This document shows, piece after piece, positions 17,874-25,743 of a stretch of DNA of 64,000 nucleotides. The first letter of the stretch is position 1; each line of letters begins with the position of its first letter. The stretch covers positions 3,104,001-3,168,000 of the forward strand of contig NC_019771.1 of the NCBI RefSeq assembly GCF_000317695.1. Direction: 5' to 3'. The DNA is from Anabaena cylindrica PCC 7122 (GTDB lineage Bacteria > Cyanobacteriota > Cyanobacteriia > Cyanobacteriales > Nostocaceae). The translations under genes and the position numbers were made by a program. The notes under the pieces are model-generated. The model worked only from the letters and a program-made list of their open reading frames with translations, did not search any database and was not told the origin of the DNA.

Positions 17874-18049
17874 AGCAATTAGTTAAGAGATATTAATTAA
17901 GCTATAACTTTTGCTAAATTTATTTGATTTATTTAGTTGTTCTCCCTCGGATATTGAGCTAGGTAGAAGATCGTTACTGCATTCTCTAGAAAGAAGTGTA
18001 GCTAACCAAAGTCAGATTGGATGAAAGTCTGAATAAAATGATTTTTTTG

Positions 18050-18472
18050 TTAATTCTCTGGTGGACGCAAAGCAATTAACTCTTGCCTAGAGGCTAAAAG
18101 TTTGATTCTGGCATCGACAATTTGTTTTTGGTGATTAAGGATAAATAGCCAGAGAGCGTTAACACTACACCAAGATGTTTGTACTTTTCCTGTGACTTGA
18201 ATTTGGATTTGGATTTGATTAGTTACCAAATTTTCAGTAATTCCTTGATAGGGTTCGGCTTTAATGTTTTGCGCTTCTTGATGCAGGTAGGTAGCGATCG
18301 CATCTCTTCCCACAATAGCAGACTCTAATGGTGGGTGCATTACACCATCTTCCGCAAATAACCCAGCCGTCGCTGTAAACTCTCCAGCGTTTAAAGTTGT
18401 AAAATAAAGCAAGATAGTCGGTTCTGTAATTCCCGAAATCTGAATTTCTCTTATAAATTCACTAGCTGTCAT
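18050..18472 (-). CDS. OCP C-terminal-domain homologue (CTDH), NTF2-fold carotenoid-binding protein
   Basis: 140-residue NTF2-like protein matching the C-terminal domain of orange carotenoid protein: EPTILLYFTTLNAGEF, LFAEDGVMHPPLESAIVG, TGKVQTSW, VNALWLFIL and IKLLASRQELI. Tyr23 and Trp108 correspond to the two OCP residues (Tyr201, Trp288) that hydrogen-bond the ketocarotenoid carbonyl. The only cysteine is C102; from memory, Anabaena CTDH has a dimer-linking Cys at about this place. Known CTDHs are soluble carotenoid carriers that pass pigment to helical carotenoid proteins, one of which is encoded at 21516-22049. Encoded alone on the minus strand. Confidence 0.85.
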   Translation of the reverse strand: MTASEFIREIQISGITEPTILLYFTTLNAGEFTATAGLFAEDGVMHPPLESAIVGRDAIATYLHQEAQNIKAEPYQGITENLVTNQIQIQIQVTGKVQTSWCSVNALWLFILNHQKQIVDARIKLLASRQELIALRPPEN

Positions 18473-18978
18473 AAATTTATCTCATTTGGTGATTGGCAAA
18501 TTGTTACACTGTTTCCCATGATATAAGGTACATCTTAGCCCCCTCATCGCTTACAGGGAGGGGGTTAGGTGTGGGTTTCTTGTAACTCATAACACCGGGA
18601 AGTGTTGTATAAATCACTGTCTAAAAAAAAGTTGTCCCAAGCAATTACCTGGGAACAACAATAAAAAAACATTGAGGTTGAAAAGATATCGAAAGCCAGT
18701 CTCCTAACTAAGTAGTGTTCGTGAACTGCGTACACCGATAATGTTTGAAAAATGGATTTGGTATTTTTTATTAAGGACTTCTTCAAGTGATTTTGTTAAT
18801 CGGTAGAAGGTTTGCATCACTCTGAGTTGCTTGACCTCTTGCTAACTATTCTGCATTATTTCTTAATAATGTGACAACAATGTTTACAAATAGTATGGAT
18901 AGTAAGATCAAATGAACATATGTACGAAATAGTGTATAATCGCCATGCAACCAACTGGCAAAATTTCTAATCAGAAAA
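18473..18978. other. Intergenic region with hairpin repeat; promoter for queG at its right end
   Basis: A G/C-rich inverted repeat (CCCCCTCATCGC..GGGAGGGGG) lies at 18540-18563, a common dispersed type. The small open frame inside (18565-18786, minus) has no protein-like features. The promoter-like site is listed separately. Confidence 0.4.
18913..18940 (+). promoter_or_regulatory. Sigma70-like promoter upstream of queG
   Basis: TGAACA, 16-base spacer, perfect TATAAT at 18935-18940, 38 bp before the start codon at 18979. Confidence 0.4.
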
Positions 18979-19950
18979 ATGAATCAGCCTCTACTCACCA
19001 GCAGCATGGTAAAAGAGAAAGCCAGGGAGTTGGGTTTTCATAAAGTTGGGATTTCATCGGTAGATGGGCTAGATGCCATAGTGACGCAGCGGTTGCAGGC
19101 ATGGATGGAATTGGGTTATCACGCTGATATGCAATGGATGGCTAATCCTAAGCGGGAGGATATTCGTTTAGTGATGCCAGAAGTGCGATCGCTTGTTTGT
19201 GTGGCGCTAAATTATTACACACCAGATCAACGCCCAGAAGGTGAAGAATATGGAAAAATTTCCCGTTATGGCTGGGGACGGGACTATCATAAAATTCTGC
19301 ACAAAAAGCTCAAACAACTAGCGACCGGATTAGAATCATGGAGTGAAGGTGTAAAAGCCAGATATTACGCAGATACAGGCCCAGTGCAAGATAAAGTTTG
19401 GGCGCAAAAAGCGGGTATTGGTTGGATTGCCAAGAATGGGAACGTGATCACGCGAGACTATGGATCTTGGGTTTTTTTGGGAGAAATCTTAACTAATCTA
19501 GAACTTGAGAGCGATCGCCCAGCTACAGAACATTGTGGAACTTGTACCCGTTGTTTACAGGCTTGTCCCACCGGGGCAATTACTGAGCCATTTATAGTAG
19601 ATGCCAATCGTTGCATAGCCTATCATACCATTGAAAACCGCGCCGATAACTTGCCAGAAACACTTACACCTCACTTACATGGCTGGGTTGCCGGTTGCGA
19701 TATTTGTCAAGATGTATGTCCTTGGAATCAGCGTTTTGCTCAGGAAACAGATGTAACAGATTTTCAACCTTATCCTGGGAATTTAGCACCCAAGCTGGTA
19801 GAATTAGCGCAAATCTCAGAAGAGGAGTGGGATAAACAATTTCCAGCATCAGCCTTACGACGGATTAAACCAGAAATGTTACGACGGAACGCTCGTGCTA
19901 ATCTTGACGCATTTAGGCTAAAGAATGACCCAGAAAGTAATAATATTTGA
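18979..19950 (+). CDS. queG: Epoxyqueuosine reductase
   Basis: Catalyses the last step of queuosine synthesis, reducing epoxyqueuosine in tRNA to queuosine, using cobalamin and two [4Fe-4S] clusters. Seen: the catalytic-region YYADTGPVQDK (Asp132), the N-terminal DUF1730-type domain, the ferredoxin-like CGTCTRCLQACPTGAI (Cys186, 189, 192, 196), Cys212, and the second cluster CDICQDVCPWN (Cys240, 243, 247). 323 residues. Its 3' end overlaps the next gene by 26 bp. Confidence 0.93.
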   Translation: MNQPLLTSSMVKEKARELGFHKVGISSVDGLDAIVTQRLQAWMELGYHADMQWMANPKREDIRLVMPEVRSLVCVALNYYTPDQRPEGEEYGKISRYGWGRDYHKILHKKLKQLATGLESWSEGVKARYYADTGPVQDKVWAQKAGIGWIAKNGNVITRDYGSWVFLGEILTNLELESDRPATEHCGTCTRCLQACPTGAITEPFIVDANRCIAYHTIENRADNLPETLTPHLHGWVAGCDICQDVCPWNQRFAQETDVTDFQPYPGNLAPKLVELAQISEEEWDKQFPASALRRIKPEMLRRNARANLDAFRLKNDPESNNI

Positions 19951-20563
19951 CTTTGATGGAACGATTGCGGATACAGTAGATGCTCTTGTAACTATTGCCA
20001 ATCGTTTAGCTTTAGAGTTTGGTTATATACAAATAACCCCCGATGAACTAGCTCTATTGAGAAATTTAACTTCTAGAGAAATTATTAGCTACTCAGGTAT
20101 TTCCGTATTCAAAATTCCTTTTCTACTCAAAAAAGTCAAAGGAGAATTAAAAACCAAAATCAAAGAATTTCATCCTATACCCGGAATTCCAGAAGCCTTA
20201 ATAGAACTCAAAAATGAAGGATATCAACTTGGAGTTATTACTTCTAATTCTCAAGAAAATGTAACTGAGTTTCTCAAATATAATGATTTAGATTATTTGT
20301 TTGATTTTATCCATTCAGGAGTAACAATTTTTGGGAAAACCACAATAATTAATAATGTTTTAAGACAGAGGCAAATTAAAACACAATCAGTTATTTACGT
20401 CGGTGATGAAACTAGAGATATCGAAGCTTCAAAAAAAGCGAATATCAAAGTGATTGCAGTCACATGGGGTTTTAATTCCGCAGAAGCATTAGCCAAAGAA
20501 CATCCAAATTATTTAATTGATCATCCCAGTGAATTATTACAGGTGATCAAAAATAATGCTTAA
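19925..20563 (+). CDS. HAD-superfamily hydrolase (phosphoglycolate-phosphatase-like)
   Basis: Motif I FDFDGTIADTVDAL at residues 8-21 (Asp9 nucleophile, Asp11), motif II GVITSNS, motif III Lys region, motif IV VYVGDETRDIEASKKA with VTWGF after it. The cap is helical, subclass C1, as in Gph-like enzymes. 212 residues. Overlaps queG by 26 bp, so it is co-transcribed. The substrate cannot be set by sequence; phosphoglycolate is only one possibility. Confidence 0.88.
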   Translation: MTQKVIIFDFDGTIADTVDALVTIANRLALEFGYIQITPDELALLRNLTSREIISYSGISVFKIPFLLKKVKGELKTKIKEFHPIPGIPEALIELKNEGYQLGVITSNSQENVTEFLKYNDLDYLFDFIHSGVTIFGKTTIINNVLRQRQIKTQSVIYVGDETRDIEASKKANIKVIAVTWGFNSAEALAKEHPNYLIDHPSELLQVIKNNA

Positions 20564-20659
20564 TAGAGCCGCCTTCCAGCTATACCGCAAGGGCTTTACA
20601 TAATTTGTATATTTAATTAAAGTAGCTTAATAGTCCAAATCGAAAAAAGTCTTGATTTA

Positions 20660-20791
20660 TAGGTTGGGTTGTTCGCATCAGCGTTGCGGATCAATGGAAC
20701 GTATCCCTGCGGGACACTGCGTGAACACGTAGTGTGCCGGAGGCATAACCCAACAAATGCGTCGGGTTACGCTGTCGCTTAACCCAACCTA
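20660..20791. repeat. MITE-like inverted repeat (132 bp)
   Basis: TAGGTTGGGTT at the left end and its exact complement AACCCAACCTA at the right end (20781-20791), with internal palindromic GC-rich sequence. A shorter relative is at 34841-34918. No coding capacity. Confidence 0.65.
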
Positions 20792-20921
20792 CAAAAAATG
20801 GACAAGGTATTGTTCAAGCAACCTCTTAGGAACAGAGGAATTAAACTCTCAGAATTAACTAATAACTCAACCTAATAAAGATTGAGCATTAGCAAAAAAT
20901 AAGTTTTTGATGTTAATGGAA

Positions 20922-21299
20922 TTACTTTCTAGCGGCTTCACCTTTTTTGAAAGCTTGTTGTATTAAGTCATCACTAACACTAGTAACTGCCTCAGTCCTA
21001 GAAGCACCAATTTCCTTAGCCATTTCCACATAATCATCAGGATTACCTGTTGGCTGTGCTTCAGTTTTTGTTTCTTCTGATTCAGAAACTTCATATTTAG
21101 GCGCAGTGGCAGCTTCAGCAGCAATTTTTCCTTCACCTGTGCGGTCAATTTCACTGACGCTGAATTGCTGTGCAGCCGCGTAATCAGCTTCAAAATCTAC
21201 CTTCGGTGCTTTTTCTTCACCATTAGCTATTTGTTCAGCTGCTAATTGTGCATCATGAGTGGGAGCTTGGTCGGGATTAGGCTGCACTTTATCAGACAT
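20922..21299 (-). CDS. Small acidic hypothetical protein
   Basis: 125 residues, rich in Glu, Ala, Gln and Asp, with no membrane segment or signal peptide. It begins MSDKVQPNPDQAPTHDAQ and ends with VSDDLIQQAFKKGEAARK. The low-complexity acidic composition suggests an intrinsically disordered soluble protein. I do not recognise a family. Divergent from the helical carotenoid protein gene with a 216-bp shared upstream region, so co-regulation is possible. Confidence 0.65.
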   Translation of the reverse strand: MSDKVQPNPDQAPTHDAQLAAEQIANGEEKAPKVDFEADYAAAQQFSVSEIDRTGEGKIAAEAATAPKYEVSESEETKTEAQPTGNPDDYVEMAKEIGASRTEAVTSVSDDLIQQAFKKGEAARK

Positions 21300-21515
21300 A
21301 AATCAAACCTTAATTAATATTTGCATTGCTGGAGCTATGTTATCGAAATAATCCAATAAAATCTTGTTACTTAAGAGAGATAATACCCTCTATAAAAAGG
21401 TAGATAAAACCGAATTAGCTGATTACTAAATACCCTACTTTTGGAAGTAGATTATAAGTACACAAATTTGATAATTCTATAGGTCTTAACTGTTAAATTA
21501 TGCTGGACATCAATT

Positions 21516-22049
21516 ATGACTGCGAGTTACAATCAAACGATTTCTCATCAAGCTCAGAGCCAGAAAACTCAAAATTTAGTGGAAAGGTTTAACGCCTTAG
21601 ATACCGATGCTAAATTAGCTTGGCTATATTTTGTTTATGAAAAAATGGGTGAAACCATTACTCCAGCCGCTCCTTCAGCCGCAGAACCAGAATTAGCTCC
21701 CATGTTGGTAGGAGACTATTTGCAGTTATCAGATGAAGAACAACTAGAAATCATGCGGGATATAATTAACTGTACAGATACAGTCTATTCTCGTGCTTAT
21801 GGGGCATTAAAAGAAAATAATCAATTGTTCGTTTGGTATGTTTGGGCAGAAGCTATGGGAGATACAGTGGTGGGAATGCCAGACAATTATGAGTCAGATG
21901 AGACAATTCATGATTTACTTGCTCAAATTGAAGAAATAGAGTTTGAAGCGCAAATTTCTGTTTTGCGGACAATTGCTGGTCAGATGGGTTATAGCGATGT
22001 CAAGCCGATTGCGACGCAGGCAGAAACAGGTAAAACAGCAAGTTTGTAA
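21516..22049 (+). CDS. Helical carotenoid protein (HCP; OCP N-terminal-domain homologue)
   Basis: 177-residue all-helical protein matching the N-terminal domain of orange carotenoid protein: RFNALDTDAKLAWLYFVYEKMGETITPAAP, CTDTVYSRAYGALKENNQLFVWYVWAEAMG, and ISVLRTIAGQMGY. Carotenoid-contact residues of OCP are kept: Tyr41 (OCP Tyr44), Trp107 (Trp110) and Arg151 (Arg155, also used for phycobilisome binding). HCPs bind a ketocarotenoid and quench singlet oxygen or, in one clade, phycobilisomes. A CTDH gene lies 3 kb upstream; in Anabaena 7120 one HCP gene is directly beside its CTDH gene. The clade cannot be set without a tree. Confidence 0.92.
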   Translation: MTASYNQTISHQAQSQKTQNLVERFNALDTDAKLAWLYFVYEKMGETITPAAPSAAEPELAPMLVGDYLQLSDEEQLEIMRDIINCTDTVYSRAYGALKENNQLFVWYVWAEAMGDTVVGMPDNYESDETIHDLLAQIEEIEFEAQISVLRTIAGQMGYSDVKPIATQAETGKTASL

Positions 22050-22219
22050 ATAAACCGAAATTCTGAATTTTGAGTTAGGAATTTAGGACTTACGGAAGAG
22101 TCAGTCAAATTGGATGATTTCGATAAAATCTTGCTTCTTTTTATTCTTGATTTCATAAGCATTTTGAATTCTGGCTCCTGACTCCTGAATTCTTACGAAT
22201 CTATTACTTCACCCGGACG

Positions 22220-22262
22220 GTGCTGAGTAAAAAAGCAGCACTAATTTGTACTCAGCACTTTT
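22220..22262 (+). terminator. Rho-independent terminator-like hairpin
   Basis: GTGCTGAGTA and TACTCAGCAC form a perfect 10-bp stem (22220-22229 with 22249-22258) followed by TTTT. It lies about 170 bp after the HCP stop and 28 bp beyond the convergent arfB stop, so it could serve both. Confidence 0.55.
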
Positions 22263-22289
22263 AAAACTTGGATGTATGAGTTGTATTGC

Positions 22290-22703
22290 TCATTCTGTAA
22301 TATTGCCTCGTAAAGCTTTAATTTCACCACGCTTAGTTTTGTTATCAATGCGTTTATTTTTAGCGCTGCGTGAGGGTTTCGTGGGCTTGCGTTTTGGGGC
22401 GATGACGGTGACGCTTTTGATTAAGGTTTGGAGGCGTTTGAGTGCGTCTTCTTTATTCTGTTCTTGAGTACGATGTTGCTGGGCTTTAATGATGATGATT
22501 CCATCTTTGGTGATGCGCTGATCTCCCAAGTTGAGTAACCGTTCTTTGTAAAGTGGTGATAGGGAGGACGCGTTAATGTCAAAGCGCAGATGAATCGCTG
22601 TAGCTACTTTATTTACATTTTGACCACCTGCACCTTGAGAACGAATTGCACTAATGCTGATTTCGCTGAGAGGGATGGTGGTTTTGTTGGTGATTTGGAG
22701 CAT
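22290..22703 (-). CDS. arfB: Alternative ribosome-rescue factor / peptidyl-tRNA hydrolase ArfB
   Basis: RF1-type peptidyl hydrolase domain with the catalytic GGQ: IRSQGAGGQNVNKVATAIHLRFD at about residues 23-45. The basic C-terminal tail (APKRKPTKPSRSAKNKRIDNKTKRGEIKALRG) is the ribosome mRNA-channel-binding tail of ArfB (YaeJ). 137 residues, no codon-recognition domain, as expected. It frees stalled ribosomes by hydrolysing peptidyl-tRNA. Confidence 0.92.
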   Translation of the reverse strand: MLQITNKTTIPLSEISISAIRSQGAGGQNVNKVATAIHLRFDINASSLSPLYKERLLNLGDQRITKDGIIIIKAQQHRTQEQNKEDALKRLQTLIKSVTVIAPKRKPTKPSRSAKNKRIDNKTKRGEIKALRGNITE

Positions 22704-22844
22704 AGTCTTGTTTAAAGATGGTTTGGGAGAATTTTCACCCCATGATCGGGAGGGTTGTAGTAGTAGAGGAAGTCAGGATTTTGGGATGTCGGTTGTTTGC
22801 GCCCAACTAAAAATCATAGGAACTTAAATACATTTATTCCTTAT

Positions 22845-23014
22845 TTTAACTTTCCAGGATTGAAGGGAGGCGATCGCAAGTGCTTATGTCCTGCAAGTTG
22901 GCAAGAAGACCTAGCAGCGGGCGTTGCAGCACAATCTGTAGTCATAGTAGCCACCCATGTCAGAGCTTTAGAATAGAAGAATTACAAGAATATGCCGTCA
23001 AAATTGGTGATTAG
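22845..23014 (+). pseudogene. Remnant of a DUF2237-family gene
   Basis: In frame from 22845 the translation reads FNFPGLKGGDRKCLCPASWQ, then EDLAAGVAAQSVVIVATHVRALE and a stop; continuing in another frame gives EELQEYAVKIGD and a stop at 23014. This is the C-terminal half of a DUF2237 protein (FPGL..GD..CLC..RW..AL.AGVAP.VVLEATH..ALEYVSLE.L..YAV) broken by a frameshift and small deletion, with the N-terminal half gone or unrecognisable. Confidence 0.75.
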
Positions 23015-23217
23015 TTCTTATTGATTTAGAGACGACATCAAGATAACTGTAAAATATAGTATCAGTAGCGTAGATGTAAAATAGATTTTCTCATTCCCCT
23101 CAATAATTAACCCAGAGATGGGGGCAAAAGTAAGCTGATATCTATAATCCGCCTGGGAAAAAATTTGCTAGACTAAGCTTCAACATAATTTTATTTGAGT
23201 CTAATTAAGAATAGACT

Positions 23218-23982
23218 ATGTATAAATCGCCTCTAAAATTTTCAGTATTGGGTTTACCAGTTCATGTAATGAACAATTATCCCAACTGGTTGCTAGAATG
23301 CCTAGAACAAGGCAAAGGGACTCATGTGGTAACGCTCAATGCAGAAATGACTATGCAGGCAGAGCGGAATTCATCCCTAGCAGGGGTAATTCAAAATGCT
23401 GATCTAGTTATTCCAGATGGAGCAGGAGTTGTTCTCTATTTACAGTGTTTCTTAAGGCAAGAAGTACAACGCTGTCCAGGAATTGAATTATCAGAAAACC
23501 TGTTACAAGAACTGGGTCAGCTAGAAACAGCCCCTAAGGTGTTTTTCTATGGAGGAGCGCCAGGGGTAGCGGCCACAGCAGCAGAGTTTTGGCAGCAGCA
23601 AGTTCCAGGCTTGAATATAGCAGGGACTCACTCTGGCTATCATTCACCAGAAGAAGAAGAAATATTACAACACACTTTAACTCAATTAGAACCACAAGTT
23701 ATTTTTGTTGGTTTGGGAGTACCACGTCAAGAATTATGGATTGCTAAAAATCGTCATTGGTGTCCCCAAGCAATTTGGATAGGAGTGGGTGGTAGTTTTG
23801 ATATCTGGGCAGGAACAAAAACCCGCGCTCCCCGTTGGTTGGCAAATAACAATTTAGAATGGCTGTACCGATTGTATCAAGAGCCTTGGCGTTGGCGACG
23901 AATGTTGGCTTTACCTGAGTTTGCGCTGAAAGCCTGTGTTTATCGTTTGACGGTCAGGAGTATCAATGGTGCTGAGTGTTAA
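23218..23982 (+). CDS. WecG/TagA/CpsF-family glycosyltransferase (GT26)
   Basis: Adds an N-acetyl-hexosamine-type sugar to a lipid-linked acceptor in polysaccharide synthesis. Seen: THVVTLNAEMTMQAERN, the catalytic-region LVIPDGAGVV, a Rossmann-like FFYGGAPGVAATAAEF, and VIFVGLGVPRQELWI, followed by GVGGSFDIWAGTKTRAPRW. 254 residues, full length. Only 94 bp before the FtsE-like gene. Confidence 0.92.
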   Translation: MYKSPLKFSVLGLPVHVMNNYPNWLLECLEQGKGTHVVTLNAEMTMQAERNSSLAGVIQNADLVIPDGAGVVLYLQCFLRQEVQRCPGIELSENLLQELGQLETAPKVFFYGGAPGVAATAAEFWQQQVPGLNIAGTHSGYHSPEEEEILQHTLTQLEPQVIFVGLGVPRQELWIAKNRHWCPQAIWIGVGGSFDIWAGTKTRAPRWLANNNLEWLYRLYQEPWRWRRMLALPEFALKACVYRLTVRSINGAEC

Positions 23983-24076
23983 TTGGTGATTGGAGTAGAG
24001 CTAATTTTAGACAATTAGTAATCCACTCTATCTCTATGAGGCTGATAACTGATAACTGTGTGAGGAAGAGTGAGGG

Positions 24077-24823
24077 ATGTCAATATTAAGAACTCCAGAA
24101 AAAACGGATGCGTCTGTTGACAGGGAAGGTAAAGAGGGGCAATCGCAGGGTAGTCAAGCTGAGACAATGGTGGAATTGCGCTCTGTTTCCAAGACTTATA
24201 CAAACGGCTATCATGCCCTGCTGGATGTGAGTATAAATATTAAAAAGGGGGAATTTTTGTTTGTTACAGGGCCTAGTGGTTCTGGTAAATCGACTTTTTT
24301 GAAATTGCTTTATGGTCAAGAATTACCCACGCAGGGAGAGGTAATCGTTGATGATTTGAATGTAGCAAACTTGCGGGGCGATCGCTTATCATTCTTCCGT
24401 CGTCGGATTGGAATTGTCTTTCAAGACTACAAATTAATTCCTCAGCGCACAGTTTCAGAGAATATAACTTTTGTGCTGCAAGCTCAAGGCTATACTCGTA
24501 AAGAAATTCAACGGCGTTTAGAACCTACTTTAAAATTAGTAGGTTTATTGTCCAAAGCTGACCGCTTTCCTGACCAACTTTCTGGAGGAGAACAGCAGCG
24601 AGTGAGTATTGCGCGGGCCATTATTGCTACTCCACCACTGTTGCTGGCAGATGAACCAACGGGAAACCTTGATCCTGATAATTCCTGGCAAGTTATCAAG
24701 ATTCTTCAGAAGTTAAATACCTTTGGGGCAACAGTAATTGTGACTACCCATGATGAACAACTGGTTAGACGGTGTAATCATCCAGTGGTACAGGTCAAAA
24801 ATGGCAGACTGTTTAGAAAGTAA
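24077..24823 (+). CDS. FtsE-like ABC ATPase (cell-division type)
   Basis: ATP-binding protein with Walker A GPSGSGKST (about residues 66-74), Q-loop FQDYKLIPQRTV, signature LSGGEQQRVSIARAI, Walker B LLLADEPTGNLDP and switch His in TTHDEQ. The sequence VFQDYKLIP and the EPTGNLDP variant are typical of FtsE, partner of FtsX in envelope/division signalling. An N-terminal extension of about 30 polar residues is extra. No FtsX gene is adjacent, which is common in cyanobacteria. Confidence 0.85.
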   Translation: MSILRTPEKTDASVDREGKEGQSQGSQAETMVELRSVSKTYTNGYHALLDVSINIKKGEFLFVTGPSGSGKSTFLKLLYGQELPTQGEVIVDDLNVANLRGDRLSFFRRRIGIVFQDYKLIPQRTVSENITFVLQAQGYTRKEIQRRLEPTLKLVGLLSKADRFPDQLSGGEQQRVSIARAIIATPPLLLADEPTGNLDPDNSWQVIKILQKLNTFGATVIVTTHDEQLVRRCNHPVVQVKNGRLFRK

Positions 24824-24986
24824 TCAGGAGTCAGAAGCTTAGTGGTGCAGAAAACTTTCCGAAGTCTCAAGTTGAGAAGACAGTGACACTGGAGAACTCA
24901 ATGTGTTGCTCTATCTGCGTTCGTTTTTTGTCAGACAGTTCAAATTAATTTCGAGAAAGTTGTTTTTAGCAAAACAATAAATAACA

Positions 24987-25664
24987 ATGGCTATTGCTAT
25001 CTGGAGACTCGATGTTAGCAGTTTCTTTGACCTACACTTGAGCATTAATAATGTTAACGATTCTCGTGACCTGAGCTTGAGCATTGATGTTGACCGAATC
25101 AATACTTCCCAAAGCAGCGACCTGTCCACCTTCGGTGTAGTTCCAGTACTAGACCTTCAAGCAGGAGGAACGTCATGGAGTGTCCGGGAAGCAAAGGGTA
25201 AAATTCAGGGCGTTGGCGCAAGTGTATCCGGGCTTGGTGCATATGCACGTGTCACTGGATTAATGACCTTCTCGACTAGAACACTTGAAACGTCGAGAAC
25301 CTATCAAGAGATGAAAACATCCTATGGTTTTTCTGCTGGTATCAGCGGTTTCTGGAGTTGGATTGGTCTTGGGGCAAATGCCTCCTACCACAAGGAAGAG
25401 TTAACGCAAGTGTTTAACGAGTTAAGCCAATCGACCAAAACCAATGGAACAATTAACATTGACCTTTACGTCACTGGATTGTATCCTAACGTTACAGTAT
25501 CTGCCTCACCATACATTCTAGCTTTAGAGGTGTCATCGAAGACTGATAGCAGTCTCAAGTTCCCAGTTATATCTTCAGGTGCGCCCACTCAAGATACTGG
25601 GTCTCAAGATCAAAACGGTCAGAATCTCCCGACAAAGGACAATAACAGCACTATCGATATTTAG
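24987..25664 (+). CDS. Unknown protein, duplicated family, copy 1
   Basis: 225 residues. Residues 61-225 are nearly the same as 44-208 of the protein at 29142-29768 (about 15 differences in 165). The N-terminal 60 residues are unrelated to the other copy and contain two similar strings (DLHLSINNV and DLSLSIDVD). The shared part has a Gly/Ser-rich amphipathic region (TSYGFSAGISGFWSWIGLGA), alternating beta-like strands (TINIDLYVTGLYPNVTV) and a polar tail rich in Asp, Gln and Asn. No signal peptide. I do not recognise the family; a soluble beta-rich or membrane-inserting protein is possible but unproven. Confidence 0.7.
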   Translation: MAIAIWRLDVSSFFDLHLSINNVNDSRDLSLSIDVDRINTSQSSDLSTFGVVPVLDLQAGGTSWSVREAKGKIQGVGASVSGLGAYARVTGLMTFSTRTLETSRTYQEMKTSYGFSAGISGFWSWIGLGANASYHKEELTQVFNELSQSTKTNGTINIDLYVTGLYPNVTVSASPYILALEVSSKTDSSLKFPVISSGAPTQDTGSQDQNGQNLPTKDNNSTIDI

Positions 25665-25743
25665 ATATTAGTGGGACTTCAACAAATTTTTCGGCTAAAA
25701 TCGCCTGTAATTGGGGGTATCTAGCGAAGTTGTCACTAGGGGC

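Noticed and set aside
18565..18786. 73-codon open frame on the minus strand
   Set aside because: No domain, no ribosome site, and composition like translated intergenic DNA.
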